Below are positions 50,733-60,722 of a stretch of DNA of 64,000 bases, in pieces; position 1 is the stretch's first letter; each line of letters begins with the position of its first letter. Under the pieces are notes generated by a model. It saw only the letters and a list, made by a program, of their open reading frames with translations. It ran no database searches and was not told the DNA's origin. A program made the translations under genes and the position numbers. This DNA is from an uncultured Eubacteriales bacterium (GTDB lineage: Bacteria; Bacillota; Clostridia; Oscillospirales; Oscillospiraceae): NCBI GenBank assembly GCA_900544705.1, contig UQWH01000002.1, positions 1-64,000 of the forward strand, read 5' to 3'.

Positions 50733-53177
50733 GTGATTGCTAAAATTGCCGTTTCCGCGGCGGTTTTTGCCATTGACAAGCCCTATGACTACCGTGTCCC
50801 GGAGGGCATGAAGCTCCGACCGGGAATGCGCGTCAGCATCCCCTTCGGACGGGCCAACCGCACCTGCGAGGGCGTCGTGCTGGCGCTTGCTGAGGGCGAG
50901 GAAGCTGGGCTCAAGCCGGTCGCGGCTGCATTGGACGACGCGCCCGTGCTGGATGAGCGCGGGCTGCATCTGGCGGCGTTTCTCCGTGAGCGCTATTTCT
51001 GCACGTTTTATGATGCGATCAAGGCGGTGCTTCCGGCGGGGATCTGGTTCCGGGAACGCAACCGCTACGCGATCGTTCCGGACGCGGACTGGAAAACCGC
51101 GATCAGCCGCCGGCCGGATGCGCTTGCCGTAATGCAGACGCTGGAAGCCTTGGGCGGCAGCGCGGAGGAAGAGGCGCTGCGCCGGCAGTTTGACGGGGAA
51201 GCGCTGGACGACGCGCTTCGCTACCTTCTGCGAAAAAAGCTCCTTACCTGCGATACGGCGCATCGCCGCCGTGTGTCGGATAAAACCGAGCGCATCGTGG
51301 CACTGGTGGTTTCCGCCGAGGAAGCCATGCGGTATGCGCAGAGCAAAAAGCGCAGCGCGCCCATGCAGAGTGCCGCGCTGGAGATGCTCGCCACGCTGGG
51401 CGAGTGCGCGGCAAAGGAGCTGTGCTACTTTACGGGCGCGACCACGGCGACGCTGAACCGTCTGGAAACGCTGGGCTATCTGACATCGCGTGCGCAGGAG
51501 GAGCTTCGCTGCACGAAGATCACGCCGGCCAGGCTGGACGGGCCGCTGCTTCTCAACGAGGAGCAGCAGGCGGCCTGTGACGGCCTGACGGCGCAGGCCG
51601 CGCAGGAAGCGCCGGGCGTTGCCCTGCTGTACGGCGTGACCGGGAGCGGCAAGACCTCGGTGTATATTCATCTGATCTTCCGCTGCCTTGCGGAGGGAAA
51701 ATCGGCGATCCTGCTCGTGCCGGAGATCGCGCTCACGCCGCAGCTGCTGGCGCTGTTTGCCGCGCATTTCGGAGAAAATGTTGCGGTGCTGCACAGCAGC
51801 CTGAGCATAGCCGAACGCTACGATGCCTATAAGCGCATTCGCAGCGGGGAGGCGCGGGTGGTCATCGGGACGCGCTCGGCCGTGTTTGCGCCGGCGCGGA
51901 ACCTCGGCCTGCTGATCGTGGACGAGGAGCAGGAGCACACTTATAAATCGGAGAATTCTCCGCGCTATCACGCGGGGGAGGTCGCCATCTACCGCGGCGT
52001 GCAGGAAAAGGCGCTGGTGCTGCTGGGCTCGGCGACGCCGAGCGTGGAGAGTATGTACCGCGCGAAAAAGGGAATTTATCGGCTCTACACGATGCACCGC
52101 CGCTATAACCGGAAGGCGCTGCCGCCGGTGGAGCTTGTGGATATGAAGCAGGAGCTGAAAAGCGGCAATCCGACCGCCATCAGTGAGCCGCTGCTGTTCG
52201 CGCTGCGGGAGAATCTGCAAAACGGCCAGCAGTCCATCCTGTTTCTGAACCGGCGCGGCACCAGCCGGATGATCGCCTGCGTGGACTGCGGCTATGTGCC
52301 GGTCTGCCCGGCGTGCAGCGCAAACTATACCTATCACCATGCAAATGGCCGCCTGATGTGCCACTACTGCGGGCGCTCCGAGCCGCTTCCGGCGCGCTGC
52401 CCCGTCTGCGGCGGGCACCTGAAGCAGATCGGCTTCGGCACGCAGAAGGTGCAGGAGCAGCTGGAAAATCTGCTGCCCGGCGCGCGTGTGCTGCGCATGG
52501 ACGCCGATACGATCTCTGCGGTCAACACGCATGAGAAGCTCCTGCGGCAGTTTCAGGAGGAGAGAATCCCAATCCTTCTGGGTACGCAGATGGTAACGAA
52601 GGGATTGAATTTTGAGAATGTGACGCTTGTCGGCGTGATCGATGCGGATCTGTCGCTTTATGTTCCGTCTTACAAGGCGGCGGAAACGACGTTCAGCATG
52701 GTCACGCAGGTCGTCGGACGCGCCGGGCGCGGCGCGGTCGGCGGACGGGCGGTCATTCAGACCATGACGCCGCAGAACCGGGTGCTCACCCTCGCTGCGC
52801 AGCAGGACTATGACACTTTTTTTGAAGAGGAGCTTCCACTGCGGGAGCTTCGCGGCTGTCCGCCGTTCCGGGATCTTCTGACCGTCACCTTTCACGGGCT
52901 TGATGAGGAAGCGGTCTGGCACGGCGCACAGGACTTCCGCGCAATGCTCGCCGCCCAGCTTGCTTCGCCCTATTACCGGCAGGAGCAGGCGAACATCCTC
53001 GGCCCCGCGCCTGCGGCCGTGGCAAAAGTGAACTACCGCTATCGCTGCCGTCTGACGCTCAGCTGCGTCAATACCCGCACATTGCGGCAGCTTGTGGCAT
53101 ATTGTATGCGGGAATTTGCAAAAGACAGGAAATACCGCGGCGTCGGCGTCTTTGCCGACGTGAACAGCGACGAATGA
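50733..53177 (+). CDS. priA: Primosomal replication helicase PriA
   Basis: 814 residues from a GTG; no clear ribosome site is visible, so translation may be coupled to rpoZ 10 bases upstream. It restarts stalled forks. An N-terminal DNA-binding domain (YDYRVPEGMKLRPGMRVSIP) and winged helix precede the helicase core: Walker A GVTGSGKTS near 303 and DEEQEHTY as the DEAH-like box. The zinc-binding insert near 516-560 has four CxxC pairs (CVDC, CPAC, CHYC, CPVC). Motif V/VI follows in TQMVTKGLNFENVTLVGVID. Confidence 0.96.
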   Translation: MIAKIAVSAAVFAIDKPYDYRVPEGMKLRPGMRVSIPFGRANRTCEGVVLALAEGEEAGLKPVAAALDDAPVLDERGLHLAAFLRERYFCTFYDAIKAVLPAGIWFRERNRYAIVPDADWKTAISRRPDALAVMQTLEALGGSAEEEALRRQFDGEALDDALRYLLRKKLLTCDTAHRRRVSDKTERIVALVVSAEEAMRYAQSKKRSAPMQSAALEMLATLGECAAKELCYFTGATTATLNRLETLGYLTSRAQEELRCTKITPARLDGPLLLNEEQQAACDGLTAQAAQEAPGVALLYGVTGSGKTSVYIHLIFRCLAEGKSAILLVPEIALTPQLLALFAAHFGENVAVLHSSLSIAERYDAYKRIRSGEARVVIGTRSAVFAPARNLGLLIVDEEQEHTYKSENSPRYHAGEVAIYRGVQEKALVLLGSATPSVESMYRAKKGIYRLYTMHRRYNRKALPPVELVDMKQELKSGNPTAISEPLLFALRENLQNGQQSILFLNRRGTSRMIACVDCGYVPVCPACSANYTYHHANGRLMCHYCGRSEPLPARCPVCGGHLKQIGFGTQKVQEQLENLLPGARVLRMDADTISAVNTHEKLLRQFQEERIPILLGTQMVTKGLNFENVTLVGVIDADLSLYVPSYKAAETTFSMVTQVVGRAGRGAVGGRAVIQTMTPQNRVLTLAAQQDYDTFFEEELPLRELRGCPPFRDLLTVTFHGLDEEAVWHGAQDFRAMLAAQLASPYYRQEQANILGPAPAAVAKVNYRYRCRLTLSCVNTRTLRQLVAYCMREFAKDRKYRGVGVFADVNSDE

Positions 53178-53187
53178 AGGGATAAAA

Positions 53188-53682
53188 ATGGCACTGAGAA
53201 GAATACTGACCGCCGAGGAGCCGACTCTGCACAAGGTGTCCCGCCCGGTGACGAAATTTGACGAAAAACTCTGGACGCTGCTGGACGATATGGCGGAAAC
53301 ACTGGCGGATGCCAACGGCGTCGGCCTTGCCGCGCCGCAGGTGGGGATTCTGCGTCGCGTTGTTGTGATTGATGTAGGCGACGAGATCGTCGAGCTGATC
53401 AATCCGGAGATCATGGAGACCTCCGGCGAGCAGGACGGCATGGAAGGTTGCCTGAGCGTTCCGGGCGAATACTGGATGGTCAAGCGCCCCAACCATGTCA
53501 AGGCGCGTGCGCAGGACCGCCACGGCGACTGGTTTGAGATCGAGGGCGAAGAGCTGATCGCGCGCTGCATCTGCCACGAGTGCGACCACCTTGACGGCCA
53601 CCTCTATACGGAGATCGCCTACCGCAAGCTGTCGGACGAGGAGATCGAGCGGATGCACACGATCGGGGAGAGCGAAGAATGA
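53188..53682 (+). CDS. def: Peptide deformylase
   Basis: 164 residues. It removes the N-formyl group from new proteins. All three motifs are present: GVGLAAPQVG near 45, EGCLSVPG near 90 with the metal-binding Cys, and CHECDHLDGHLY near 129-140 with the HExxH pair. GGGATAAAA-type spacing precedes the ATG. It overlaps fmt by 4 bases, so the enzymes that add and remove formyl groups are made together. Confidence 0.97.
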   Translation: MALRRILTAEEPTLHKVSRPVTKFDEKLWTLLDDMAETLADANGVGLAAPQVGILRRVVVIDVGDEIVELINPEIMETSGEQDGMEGCLSVPGEYWMVKRPNHVKARAQDRHGDWFEIEGEELIARCICHECDHLDGHLYTEIAYRKLSDEEIERMHTIGESEE

Positions 53683-54593
53683 GAGTCGTTTTTATGGGAA
53701 CGCCGGACATCTCCGCGACCTGCCTGCGCCGTCTGGTGGAGGAAAAATTTGAGGTCGTCGGCGTGTACACCAAGCCGGATATGCCGAAAAACCGCGGCAT
53801 GAAGCTGGTGATGTCCGAAACGAAAACCTACGCCCTGTCGCAGGATCTTCCGGTCTATCAGCCCGCGACCTTCCGGGACGACGCGGTCGTCGAGGAGCTG
53901 CGCGCGCTGAGACCGGACGTGATCGCAGTGGTCGCTTATGGAAAAATCCTTCCCCAGCGCGTGCTGGACATTCCCCGGCTCGGCTGCATCAATATCCACG
54001 CAAGCGTGCTGCCGGAGCTGCGCGGCTCCGGGCCGGTGCAGTGGGCTATCCTGAACGGGATGGAGGAAACCGGCGTGACGGCCATGTATATGGCGGCGGA
54101 GATGGACGCGGGCGACATCATTGAGATTCGGAAAACGCCCATTGACCCGTTTGAAAACGCACAGAGCCTGCTTGACCGGCTGGCCGGCATCGGAGCGGAG
54201 CTTCTCTGCGACACCCTGCGCGCGGTGGAGGCGGGTACCGCCCGGCGCACGCCGCAGGACGGCACAAAGGCGACCTTTGCGCCCATGCTGACCAAGGCGC
54301 TGTGCCCTATTGACTGGACGAAAACCATGCGTCAGATCACGGACCACGTCCGCGGTCTGGATCCGTGGCCCGTCGCGACGGCGGAGCTGGCGGGGACGCA
54401 TTTCAAAATTTACTCCGTCCGCCCGACGGAGAAAAAGAGCGAAAAAGCACCGGGAACGCCTGTGGCGCTGACGAAGCGCGCACTGGAGGTCGCCTGCGGC
54501 GACGGCGTGCTCGAGGTGCTGGAATTGCAGGCCGACGGCGGCAAGCGGATGCGCGCACCGGATTATTTCCGGGGCCATCCGATCGAGCTGTGA
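53679..54593 (+). CDS. fmt: Methionyl-tRNA formyltransferase
   Basis: 304 residues. It formylates initiator Met-tRNA using 10-formyl-tetrahydrofolate. The start MRVVFMGTPDISATCLRRLV and the active-site stretch GCINIHASVLPELRGSGPVQ with Asn and His, then the catalytic Asp in EMDAGDIIEI, identify it. The C-terminal tRNA-binding domain begins near 205. It is coupled to def (ATGA overlap) and followed by rsmB after 2 bases. Confidence 0.97.
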   Translation: MRVVFMGTPDISATCLRRLVEEKFEVVGVYTKPDMPKNRGMKLVMSETKTYALSQDLPVYQPATFRDDAVVEELRALRPDVIAVVAYGKILPQRVLDIPRLGCINIHASVLPELRGSGPVQWAILNGMEETGVTAMYMAAEMDAGDIIEIRKTPIDPFENAQSLLDRLAGIGAELLCDTLRAVEAGTARRTPQDGTKATFAPMLTKALCPIDWTKTMRQITDHVRGLDPWPVATAELAGTHFKIYSVRPTEKKSEKAPGTPVALTKRALEVACGDGVLEVLELQADGGKRMRAPDYFRGHPIEL

Positions 54594-54595
54594 GC

Positions 54596-55888
54596 ATGAC
54601 CGGCCGGGATGCCGCGCTGCGCGCGCTGCTGGCCTGCCGGAAATCCGGTGCGTGGTCGGACGGCGCGCTCAAGGAGCTGCTGCGCGGCATGGATCGCCGC
54701 GAGGCGGCGCTGGCAAGCAGGCTCTGCTACGGCGTTTTGCAGAACCGGCTGCTGCTGGACTGGCAGCTTGCCCGGTTTACCAAGTTGGAGAAATTGCAGC
54801 CGGCGGTGCATGAGATCCTGCGCCTTGCGCTCTATCAGCTCATGCTGACGGATAAGATCCCCGCCTCCGCTGCCGTCAACGAAGCGGTGGAGCAGACGAA
54901 GCGCTTTGCCAATCCGCAGGCGGCGCGGCTGGTCAACGCGGTGCTGCGCAATCTTCTGCGCGCGGGCGAGCTGCCGCAGCCGCAGGAGACAAATGTGAAA
55001 TACAGCCATCCGGCTGCGCTGGCGGCGCTTTTTGAACAGCAGTTCGGCCGGGAAACGGCACAGCGCCTGATGAAAAGCCACAACGAAGCGCCGGAAACCG
55101 TTTTGCAGATCAACCGCCTGAAGGCGACGGAAAAAGAGGTCATGGACGCGCTGGCGGCGGAAGGAATTTCCTGCGCGCCGCACCCGTGGCTGCCGGACTG
55201 CCTGACCGTGCGCGGCACGGGGAATCTGGAGGAGCTTCCGGCCTTCCGGGACGGAATGTTCTATGCGCAGGACGCTGCGGCGCGGCTGGCGGTCGAGGCC
55301 GCCGGTTTGACGCCGGGGATGCGCGTGCTGGACTGCTGCGCAGCGCCGGGCGGCAAGAGCTTTGCCGCGGCCATTGCCATGCAGAACAGCGGCAGTCTGA
55401 CTTCCTGTGACATTCATCCGCACAAATTACAACTGATCGAGCGCGGCGCGGCGCGGCTGGGGATTTCCATTCTGCAAACGCGATTGCAGGATGCGTCCAA
55501 GCCGGTTCCGGAATGGGAGAGCGCTATGGACGCCGTGCTTGCGGACGTCCCGTGCTCCGGCCTCGGCGTGATCCGAAAGAAGCCGGACATCCGCTATAAG
55601 GATCTGACGCAGACGGAGCGCCTGCCCGCGCTCCAGCTTGCGATCCTTTCGCAGCAGGCGCGCTATGTCAGACCCGGCGGCGTGCTGCTCTACAGCACCT
55701 GTACCGTTCTGCGGCGGGAAAATGAGGACGTTGCGGAAGCCTTTTTGCGGGAGCATCCGGAGTATTCCGCGGAAACGGTACATTTTCCGGAGAATTCCGG
55801 GATTCCGGACGGCGCCATGACGACGCTGCTTCCCTGCGACCACGGAACGGACGGATTTTTCATCTGCAAACTCAGGAGGAAGCCGTGA
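54596..55888 (+). CDS. rsmB: 16S rRNA (cytosine-967-C5) methyltransferase RsmB
   Basis: 430 residues from the ATG at 54596; the ribosome site is weak (GAGCTGTGAG), as expected for coupling to fmt. A NusB-like N-terminal domain (1-135, LCYGVLQNRLLLDWQLARF) precedes the Rossmann methyltransferase. The SAM site is in VLDCCAAPGGKSFAAA, and the two catalytic cysteines are in DVPCSGLGVIRKKPDIRY (near 319) and YSTCT (near 367). It methylates C967 (E. coli numbering) of 16S rRNA. It overlaps rlmN by 4 bases. Confidence 0.95.
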   Translation: MTGRDAALRALLACRKSGAWSDGALKELLRGMDRREAALASRLCYGVLQNRLLLDWQLARFTKLEKLQPAVHEILRLALYQLMLTDKIPASAAVNEAVEQTKRFANPQAARLVNAVLRNLLRAGELPQPQETNVKYSHPAALAALFEQQFGRETAQRLMKSHNEAPETVLQINRLKATEKEVMDALAAEGISCAPHPWLPDCLTVRGTGNLEELPAFRDGMFYAQDAAARLAVEAAGLTPGMRVLDCCAAPGGKSFAAAIAMQNSGSLTSCDIHPHKLQLIERGAARLGISILQTRLQDASKPVPEWESAMDAVLADVPCSGLGVIRKKPDIRYKDLTQTERLPALQLAILSQQARYVRPGGVLLYSTCTVLRRENEDVAEAFLREHPEYSAETVHFPENSGIPDGAMTTLLPCDHGTDGFFICKLRRKP

Positions 55889-56928
55889 AAGACATTAAAT
55901 CCATGACCCTTGCCGAGCTGACGCAGGAGATGGCCGCCATGGGCGAACCGGCCTTCCGCGCGGGACAGGTGTACCAGTGGATGCACCGCGGCACGCGGAG
56001 CTTCGACGAGATGACGAATCTCTCCAAATCCCTGCGTGAACGGCTGGCGGAGGCGTACAGCCTCACCGCGCCGACGGTGGCACGCAAGCTGGTCTCCGCG
56101 AAGGACGGCACGATCAAATACCTCTGGCGGCTGGCCGACGGCAACTGCGTCGAAAGCGTTCTGATGCGCTACCACCACGGCAATACCGTCTGCATCTCCT
56201 CTGAGGTCGGCTGCCCGATGGGCTGCGCCTTCTGCGCCTCTACCAAAGGCGGGCTTGTGCGGCGGCTGACGCCGGCGGAAATGCTCGACCAGGTGCTTTT
56301 TACACAAATAGATTCCGGACTGCCGGTGTCCAACATCGTTCTGATGGGCATCGGAGAGCCGCTGGACAACTACGATACCGTGCTCCGCTTTCTGGAGCTG
56401 GTCAATTCCGAAAAGGGAATGAACATCGGGATGCGCCACATCAGCCTGTCCACCTGCGGACTGGCCGACCGCATCGAACGGCTCGCGGAGGAAAATTTAC
56501 AGCTCACGCTGTCCGTTTCCCTGCACGCGCCGGACAATGCGGTGCGCGATACGATCATGCCGGTCAACCGGCGTTATCCCATTGAAACACTGCTGGCGGC
56601 CTGCCGGACGTATTTTGAGAAAACGGGACGGCGGATCTCCTTTGAATATGCGATGATCCGGGATGTCAACGACTCGCAGGAGATGGCCGAGCTGCTGATC
56701 CGGCGGCTCAAGGGCATCGCGGCGCACGTGAATCTCATCCCGCTCAATAACATCGAAGAGAGCCCGCTCAAGCCCAGCCGGCCGGAAACGGTGCTGGCCT
56801 TCCAGAAAACGCTGGAGGCACACGGCATCCCGGCGACGGTGCGGCGGACGCTCGGCAGCGACATCAATGCCTCCTGCGGGCAGTTGAGAAGAAAATTTGA
56901 GCAGCAAACCAACGGAAAGGAGTGCTGA
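55885..56928 (+). CDS. rlmN: Radical SAM 23S rRNA/tRNA A2 methyltransferase RlmN
   Basis: 347 residues with a GTG start in the rsmB stop (GTGA). It methylates C2 of A2503 in 23S rRNA and of A37 in some tRNAs. The 4Fe-4S cluster cysteines are in GCPMGCAFCAST (C109, C113 and C116, approximately). MGIGEPLDNYDTVLRFLELV is the SAM-binding GEP motif, and the C-terminal methyl-carrier cysteine lies in SDINASCGQL. Cfr is a close relative, but the operon context and length favour RlmN. Confidence 0.95.
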   Translation: MKDIKSMTLAELTQEMAAMGEPAFRAGQVYQWMHRGTRSFDEMTNLSKSLRERLAEAYSLTAPTVARKLVSAKDGTIKYLWRLADGNCVESVLMRYHHGNTVCISSEVGCPMGCAFCASTKGGLVRRLTPAEMLDQVLFTQIDSGLPVSNIVLMGIGEPLDNYDTVLRFLELVNSEKGMNIGMRHISLSTCGLADRIERLAEENLQLTLSVSLHAPDNAVRDTIMPVNRRYPIETLLAACRTYFEKTGRRISFEYAMIRDVNDSQEMAELLIRRLKGIAAHVNLIPLNNIEESPLKPSRPETVLAFQKTLEAHGIPATVRRTLGSDINASCGQLRRKFEQQTNGKEC

Positions 56929-56929
56929 G

Positions 56930-57664
56930 ATGGAAGCTTGGGGACTGTCGGACACCGGCAATGTCCGCGAACAGAATCAGGACTATTACCGCATTGAACC
57001 CCTGAAAGGGGATGCCCTGCTGGCCGTGGTCTGCGACGGCATGGGCGGCGCGAAGGCGGGCAATGTAGCAAGCCGCCTTGCCTGTGAAGTTTTTACCGAA
57101 GAGGTCAGCCGCTCTTTCCGGCCGGATCAGACGCCGAAGGAATTGCAGGCCATGCTCCGCGGTGCGGCTGCGCTGGCGAACACCTCCGTTTTTGAACACT
57201 CCAAGCTCAGCGAGGAATTCACCGGCATGGGCACCACGCTGGTCGCCGCGCTGGTGCTGCAAAGTCGCGATGCTCTCGTGCTGAACATCGGCGACAGCCG
57301 CGCCTATCTTCTCAATTCCGACGGCGTGCGCTGCGTAACGGTCGATCATTCTCTCGTCGAACTGATGGTGCAGCGGGGCGAACTGACACCGGAGCAGGCG
57401 AAAAACCATCCGGGAAAGAATCTGATCACCCGCGCCGTCGGCACGGAGGCGCAGGTCAATGCCGACCTGTTCTCCCTCCAACTTGAAAGAAACGACTGCC
57501 TGCTTCTGTGCTCGGATGGCCTGTCCAACCAGATGGCGGATCAGGAGATCCTCTTTGAGGTCGTTCACGGCGCACACAAGGACGACTGCTGCCAGCGCCT
57601 TTTGCAGATCGCAAAGGACCGCGGCGCGCCGGACAATGTCACTTCGGTGCTGATCGCACTTTAA
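56930..57664 (+). CDS. PP2C-type Ser/Thr phosphatase (PrpC/Stp)
   Basis: 244 residues from the ATG at 56930, with AAAGGAG upstream. It reverses phosphorylation by the PASTA kinase encoded next. Metal-binding acids are in SDTGNVREQNQDYY, VCDGMGGAKAGNVAS, LLLCSDGLSN and GAPDNVTSVLI; GTTLVAALV and NIGDSRAYLL complete the eleven-motif pattern. A 77-base gap with a small GCCGCTG-CA-CAGCGGC hairpin separates it from the kinase gene. Confidence 0.95.
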   Translation: MEAWGLSDTGNVREQNQDYYRIEPLKGDALLAVVCDGMGGAKAGNVASRLACEVFTEEVSRSFRPDQTPKELQAMLRGAAALANTSVFEHSKLSEEFTGMGTTLVAALVLQSRDALVLNIGDSRAYLLNSDGVRCVTVDHSLVELMVQRGELTPEQAKNHPGKNLITRAVGTEAQVNADLFSLQLERNDCLLLCSDGLSNQMADQEILFEVVHGAHKDDCCQRLLQIAKDRGAPDNVTSVLIAL

Positions 57665-57741
57665 TATAGTTTGCCGCTGCACAGCGGCGGGTATTTCGGT
57701 CTTCGTTCACCGACGAGAACGAACAGCGGATAGGAGTAAAT

Positions 57742-59787
57742 ATGGATAATTACATAGGCAGACTGCTGGATAATCGCTACGAGATCCTGGAAGTGATCGG
57801 CACCGGCGGAATGGCGGTCGTATATAAAGCACTGTGCCACCGGCTGAACCGGCTGGTCGCAATCAAAATTCTGAAAGATGAATTCTCCCGCGATCAGGAG
57901 TTCCGCAGACGTTTTCATGCCGAGTCGCAGGCGGTCGCGATGCTGTCGCACCCGAATATCGTCAATGTGTATGATGTTTCCCGCTCCGGCGATGTGGACT
58001 ATATTGTCATGGAACTGATCGAGGGCATCACGCTCAAGCAGTATCTGGAAAAGAAGGGCAGGCTCAACTGGCGCGAGACGCTGCATTTCTCCATGCAGAT
58101 CGCCAAGGCGCTGGAGCATGCACACAGCCGCGGCATCATCCACCGCGACATCAAGCCGCACAACATCATGATCCTGAAGGACGGGAGCATCAAGGTTGCG
58201 GACTTCGGCATTGCCCGCATCGGCTCCGCGCAGAACACGCTGACGCGCGAGGCGCTCGGCTCCGTACACTATATCTCCCCGGAGCAGGCCAAGGGCGGCC
58301 ATGTGGACTGCCGCAGCGACCTGTATTCCCTCGGCGTCGTCATGTATGAGATGCTGACCGGCCGTACACCCTACGACGGCGAAACGCCGGTGTCCGTGGC
58401 CATCCAGCACATCAACGGCGGCGCAACGCCTCCCAGCGAGCTGGTCGAGGGGATCCCCCGCGGCATCGAGCAGATCACCATGCACGCCATGGAGGTCAAC
58501 CCGGACGATCGCTATGCCTCCGCGACCGAAATGCTGCATGACATGGAAGAATTCCGCAAGAATCCCGGCATGACCTTCCTGTACTTCGGCGGCGTCGCGC
58601 CGCAGGCGCCCGTGCAGCAGCGTCCGGTGCAGCGCCCGGCTGCCCCTCGCTCCGAGGCGGAGCGCTATGCCGCTGCGCGCCGGCAGAACAATCCCCGCAG
58701 TGCGGAGGAGCGACGCAAAGAGCGCGAGCGCCGCGAGGCGGAGCAGGCCGAGGAAAAGAAGCGCCGTCTGAAGCTCATCCTGATCCTCTCCGGTGCGGGA
58801 CTTGCAGTGATCCTGCTGATCGTGCTGGCAATCAGCCTGTTCGGTGGCGGCAAGCAGCCGTCCAACACGGTCGATACCATCGTTGTGCCGAATTTTGTCG
58901 GCATGGAGATCGAGAAGATCAATCCCGAGGACTACCCGGAGCTGAACATCGACATTACCGGTGCGACCTACGAGTATAATGAAAACTACCCCAAGGGACA
59001 GGTGTTTGACCAGTCTCCCAAGGCAAACGACAGAGTCAAGGGCGGCAAGACGAGAACGGTCACGCTGAAGGTCAGCCTTGGGAATGAAACAAACAAGATG
59101 CCGAATCTGGTCAACCAGACCGACAGTAGCGCGATCGCGCAGCTCAATGCGATGGAGCTCGGTCTGAAGATCACGACGAAGGAAGAATCCAGCGAAACCG
59201 TCCTCGCGGGCTATGTCATCCGCACGGAACCGGCTGCGGATACGGAGCTGACGAAAAATCAGGCGGTCACGGTCTATGTCAGCCTCGGCTCCACGAAGAT
59301 GCCGGAGCTCAAGAATCAGACCAAGGCCAACGCCGAGGCACTGCTCGATGCCATGGGTCTGAATCTCAAGTACACCTTCCTGGAAGAGGAGAGCGACGAC
59401 GTGGCCGAGGGCAATGTGACCCGCACGGAGCCTGCCTCCAAGAGCGAGCTGAGCAAGGGCCAGAACGTCACGGTCTATATCAGCAAGGGCAACGGCAAGG
59501 TCGATGTCCCGCCCGTCGAGGGTCTGGACGTCATGGACGCCATCAAGCTCCTGCGCGATGCCGGACTGAAGTATGAAACCAAGCGCGTCTTTAACGAGAA
59601 GGAAGAAAAGGACCGCGTCATCCATCAGAGTGAAAAGGCCAACACGCAGGTGCCGAAGGATACCATCGTGGTGCTTGAGGTTTCTGACGGCCCCGCTCCC
59701 ACCGATCCTCCCACGCAGCCTACGACCCCGCCCACGGAGCCGACTGAGCCCTCCACGGAGCCGTCCACCGAGGAAGCTGCGGGCTGA
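57742..59787 (+). CDS. prkC: PASTA-domain Ser/Thr protein kinase (PrkC/Stk1)
   Basis: 681 residues. The kinase domain (about 10-270) has IGTGGMAVVYKA, VAIKIL with the ATP-binding lysine near 41, HRDIKPHN near 133, and DFGIAR. A basic juxtamembrane stretch leads to one helix near 345-367 (LILILSGAGLAVILLIVLAI). Outside are four PASTA repeats (NFVGMEIEKI, NLVNQTDSS, ELKNQTKAN, PVEGLDVMD) that bind muropeptides or lipid II. A Pro/Thr/Glu-rich tail of ~30 residues ends the protein. In spore formers PrkC can signal germination. The stop overlaps rsgA by one base. Confidence 0.97.
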   Translation: MDNYIGRLLDNRYEILEVIGTGGMAVVYKALCHRLNRLVAIKILKDEFSRDQEFRRRFHAESQAVAMLSHPNIVNVYDVSRSGDVDYIVMELIEGITLKQYLEKKGRLNWRETLHFSMQIAKALEHAHSRGIIHRDIKPHNIMILKDGSIKVADFGIARIGSAQNTLTREALGSVHYISPEQAKGGHVDCRSDLYSLGVVMYEMLTGRTPYDGETPVSVAIQHINGGATPPSELVEGIPRGIEQITMHAMEVNPDDRYASATEMLHDMEEFRKNPGMTFLYFGGVAPQAPVQQRPVQRPAAPRSEAERYAAARRQNNPRSAEERRKERERREAEQAEEKKRRLKLILILSGAGLAVILLIVLAISLFGGGKQPSNTVDTIVVPNFVGMEIEKINPEDYPELNIDITGATYEYNENYPKGQVFDQSPKANDRVKGGKTRTVTLKVSLGNETNKMPNLVNQTDSSAIAQLNAMELGLKITTKEESSETVLAGYVIRTEPAADTELTKNQAVTVYVSLGSTKMPELKNQTKANAEALLDAMGLNLKYTFLEEESDDVAEGNVTRTEPASKSELSKGQNVTVYISKGNGKVDVPPVEGLDVMDAIKLLRDAGLKYETKRVFNEKEEKDRVIHQSEKANTQVPKDTIVVLEVSDGPAPTDPPTQPTTPPTEPTEPSTEPSTEEAAG

Positions 59788-60674
59788 TGGAATTCAGCGG
59801 CAGAATCGTAAAAGCGCTCAGCGGCTTTTACTATGTTCAAGCAGAGCAGGACGTCATTGAGTGCCGTGCGCGCGGAAAATTCCGCAAGGAACGCCTGACG
59901 CCGCTGGTCGGAGATTATGTGGAGTGCTCCATGGAGGGCGGCCGCGGCATGGTCGAGGCCGTCCGCCCGCGCCGCAACGCCTTTGTGCGCCCGGCGGTGA
60001 GCAATCTCGACGCGCTGGTCATTTTCGCCAGCGAAACCAACCCGGTCACGGATCCCTTCCTCATTGACCGCGTCAGCGCGATCGCGGGAAATCAGGGCGT
60101 CCCCGTCCTGCTGTGCATCAATAAAATCGACCTTTCGGACGAAGATCGCCTGTATACGATCTACACGGGCGCGGGCTTCGAGGTGTTCCGCACCAGCGCC
60201 GCTACCGGCGAGGGGGTCGAGGCGCTGCACCGCAGAATTGCGGGGAAGACCGTTGCCTTCACCGGAAACTCCGGCGTGGGTAAGAGCAGCGTGCTCAACT
60301 GGATCGCACCGGACTTTTCCGCCAAGACCGGCGAGATTTCGGAAAAGCTGGGGCGCGGCCGCCATACGACGCGCCATGTCGAGCTGTGCGCCCTGCCGGA
60401 CGGCACCTGCCTGATCGACACGCCGGGCTTTTCCTCATTTGATACCGATCAGATGGAGCTGATCCTCAAGGAAAACCTGCAATATGCGTTTCCGGATTTT
60501 GCACCGTACATCGGTCGCTGCCGCTACCACGACTGTGCGCATCTGTGCGAACCGGGCTGCGCGGTGCTGGAAGCGGTGCAGGCGGGAGAAATTCAGCCCT
60601 CGCGCCATGCAAGCTATGTCCGCCTCTATGAAGCGGCAAAAGAGATCAAACCCTGGCAAGTGAAGGATAAATAG
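59787..60674 (+). CDS. rsgA: Ribosome small subunit GTPase RsgA
   Basis: 295 residues. This circularly permuted GTPase acts late in 30S maturation. An N-terminal OB fold (GRIVKALSGFYYVQAEQDVI) precedes the G domain, where G4 (INKIDLS) comes before G1 (GNSGVGKSSVLN near 161) and G3 (DTPGFSSF). The C-terminal zinc motif is CRYHDCAHLCEPGC near 245-258. It starts on the prkC stop codon and ends the long operon at the terminator at 60683-60722. Confidence 0.97.
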   Translation: MEFSGRIVKALSGFYYVQAEQDVIECRARGKFRKERLTPLVGDYVECSMEGGRGMVEAVRPRRNAFVRPAVSNLDALVIFASETNPVTDPFLIDRVSAIAGNQGVPVLLCINKIDLSDEDRLYTIYTGAGFEVFRTSAATGEGVEALHRRIAGKTVAFTGNSGVGKSSVLNWIAPDFSAKTGEISEKLGRGRHTTRHVELCALPDGTCLIDTPGFSSFDTDQMELILKENLQYAFPDFAPYIGRCRYHDCAHLCEPGCAVLEAVQAGEIQPSRHASYVRLYEAAKEIKPWQVKDK

Positions 60675-60682
60675 AGAATAGA

Positions 60683-60722
60683 AGCCGCCTCCTGCGCATA
60701 GAACTGGCAGGGGGCGGTTTTT
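60683..60722 (+). terminator. Terminator of the rsgA operon, overlapping the next ribosome site
   Basis: CCGCCTCCTGC (60685-60695) pairs with GCAGGGGGCGG (60707-60717) over 11 bp with one G-U, followed by TTTTT and directly by the ATG at 60723. Confidence 0.8.

Noticed and set aside
50586..53570. 994-codon open frame on the minus strand across priA and def
   Set aside because: It is antisense to priA and def, whose motifs are complete. Long antisense frames are common in GC-rich genes with biased third positions.
57661..59625. 654-codon minus-strand frame opposite the PASTA kinase
   Set aside because: Antisense shadow of a gene with intact kinase and PASTA motifs.
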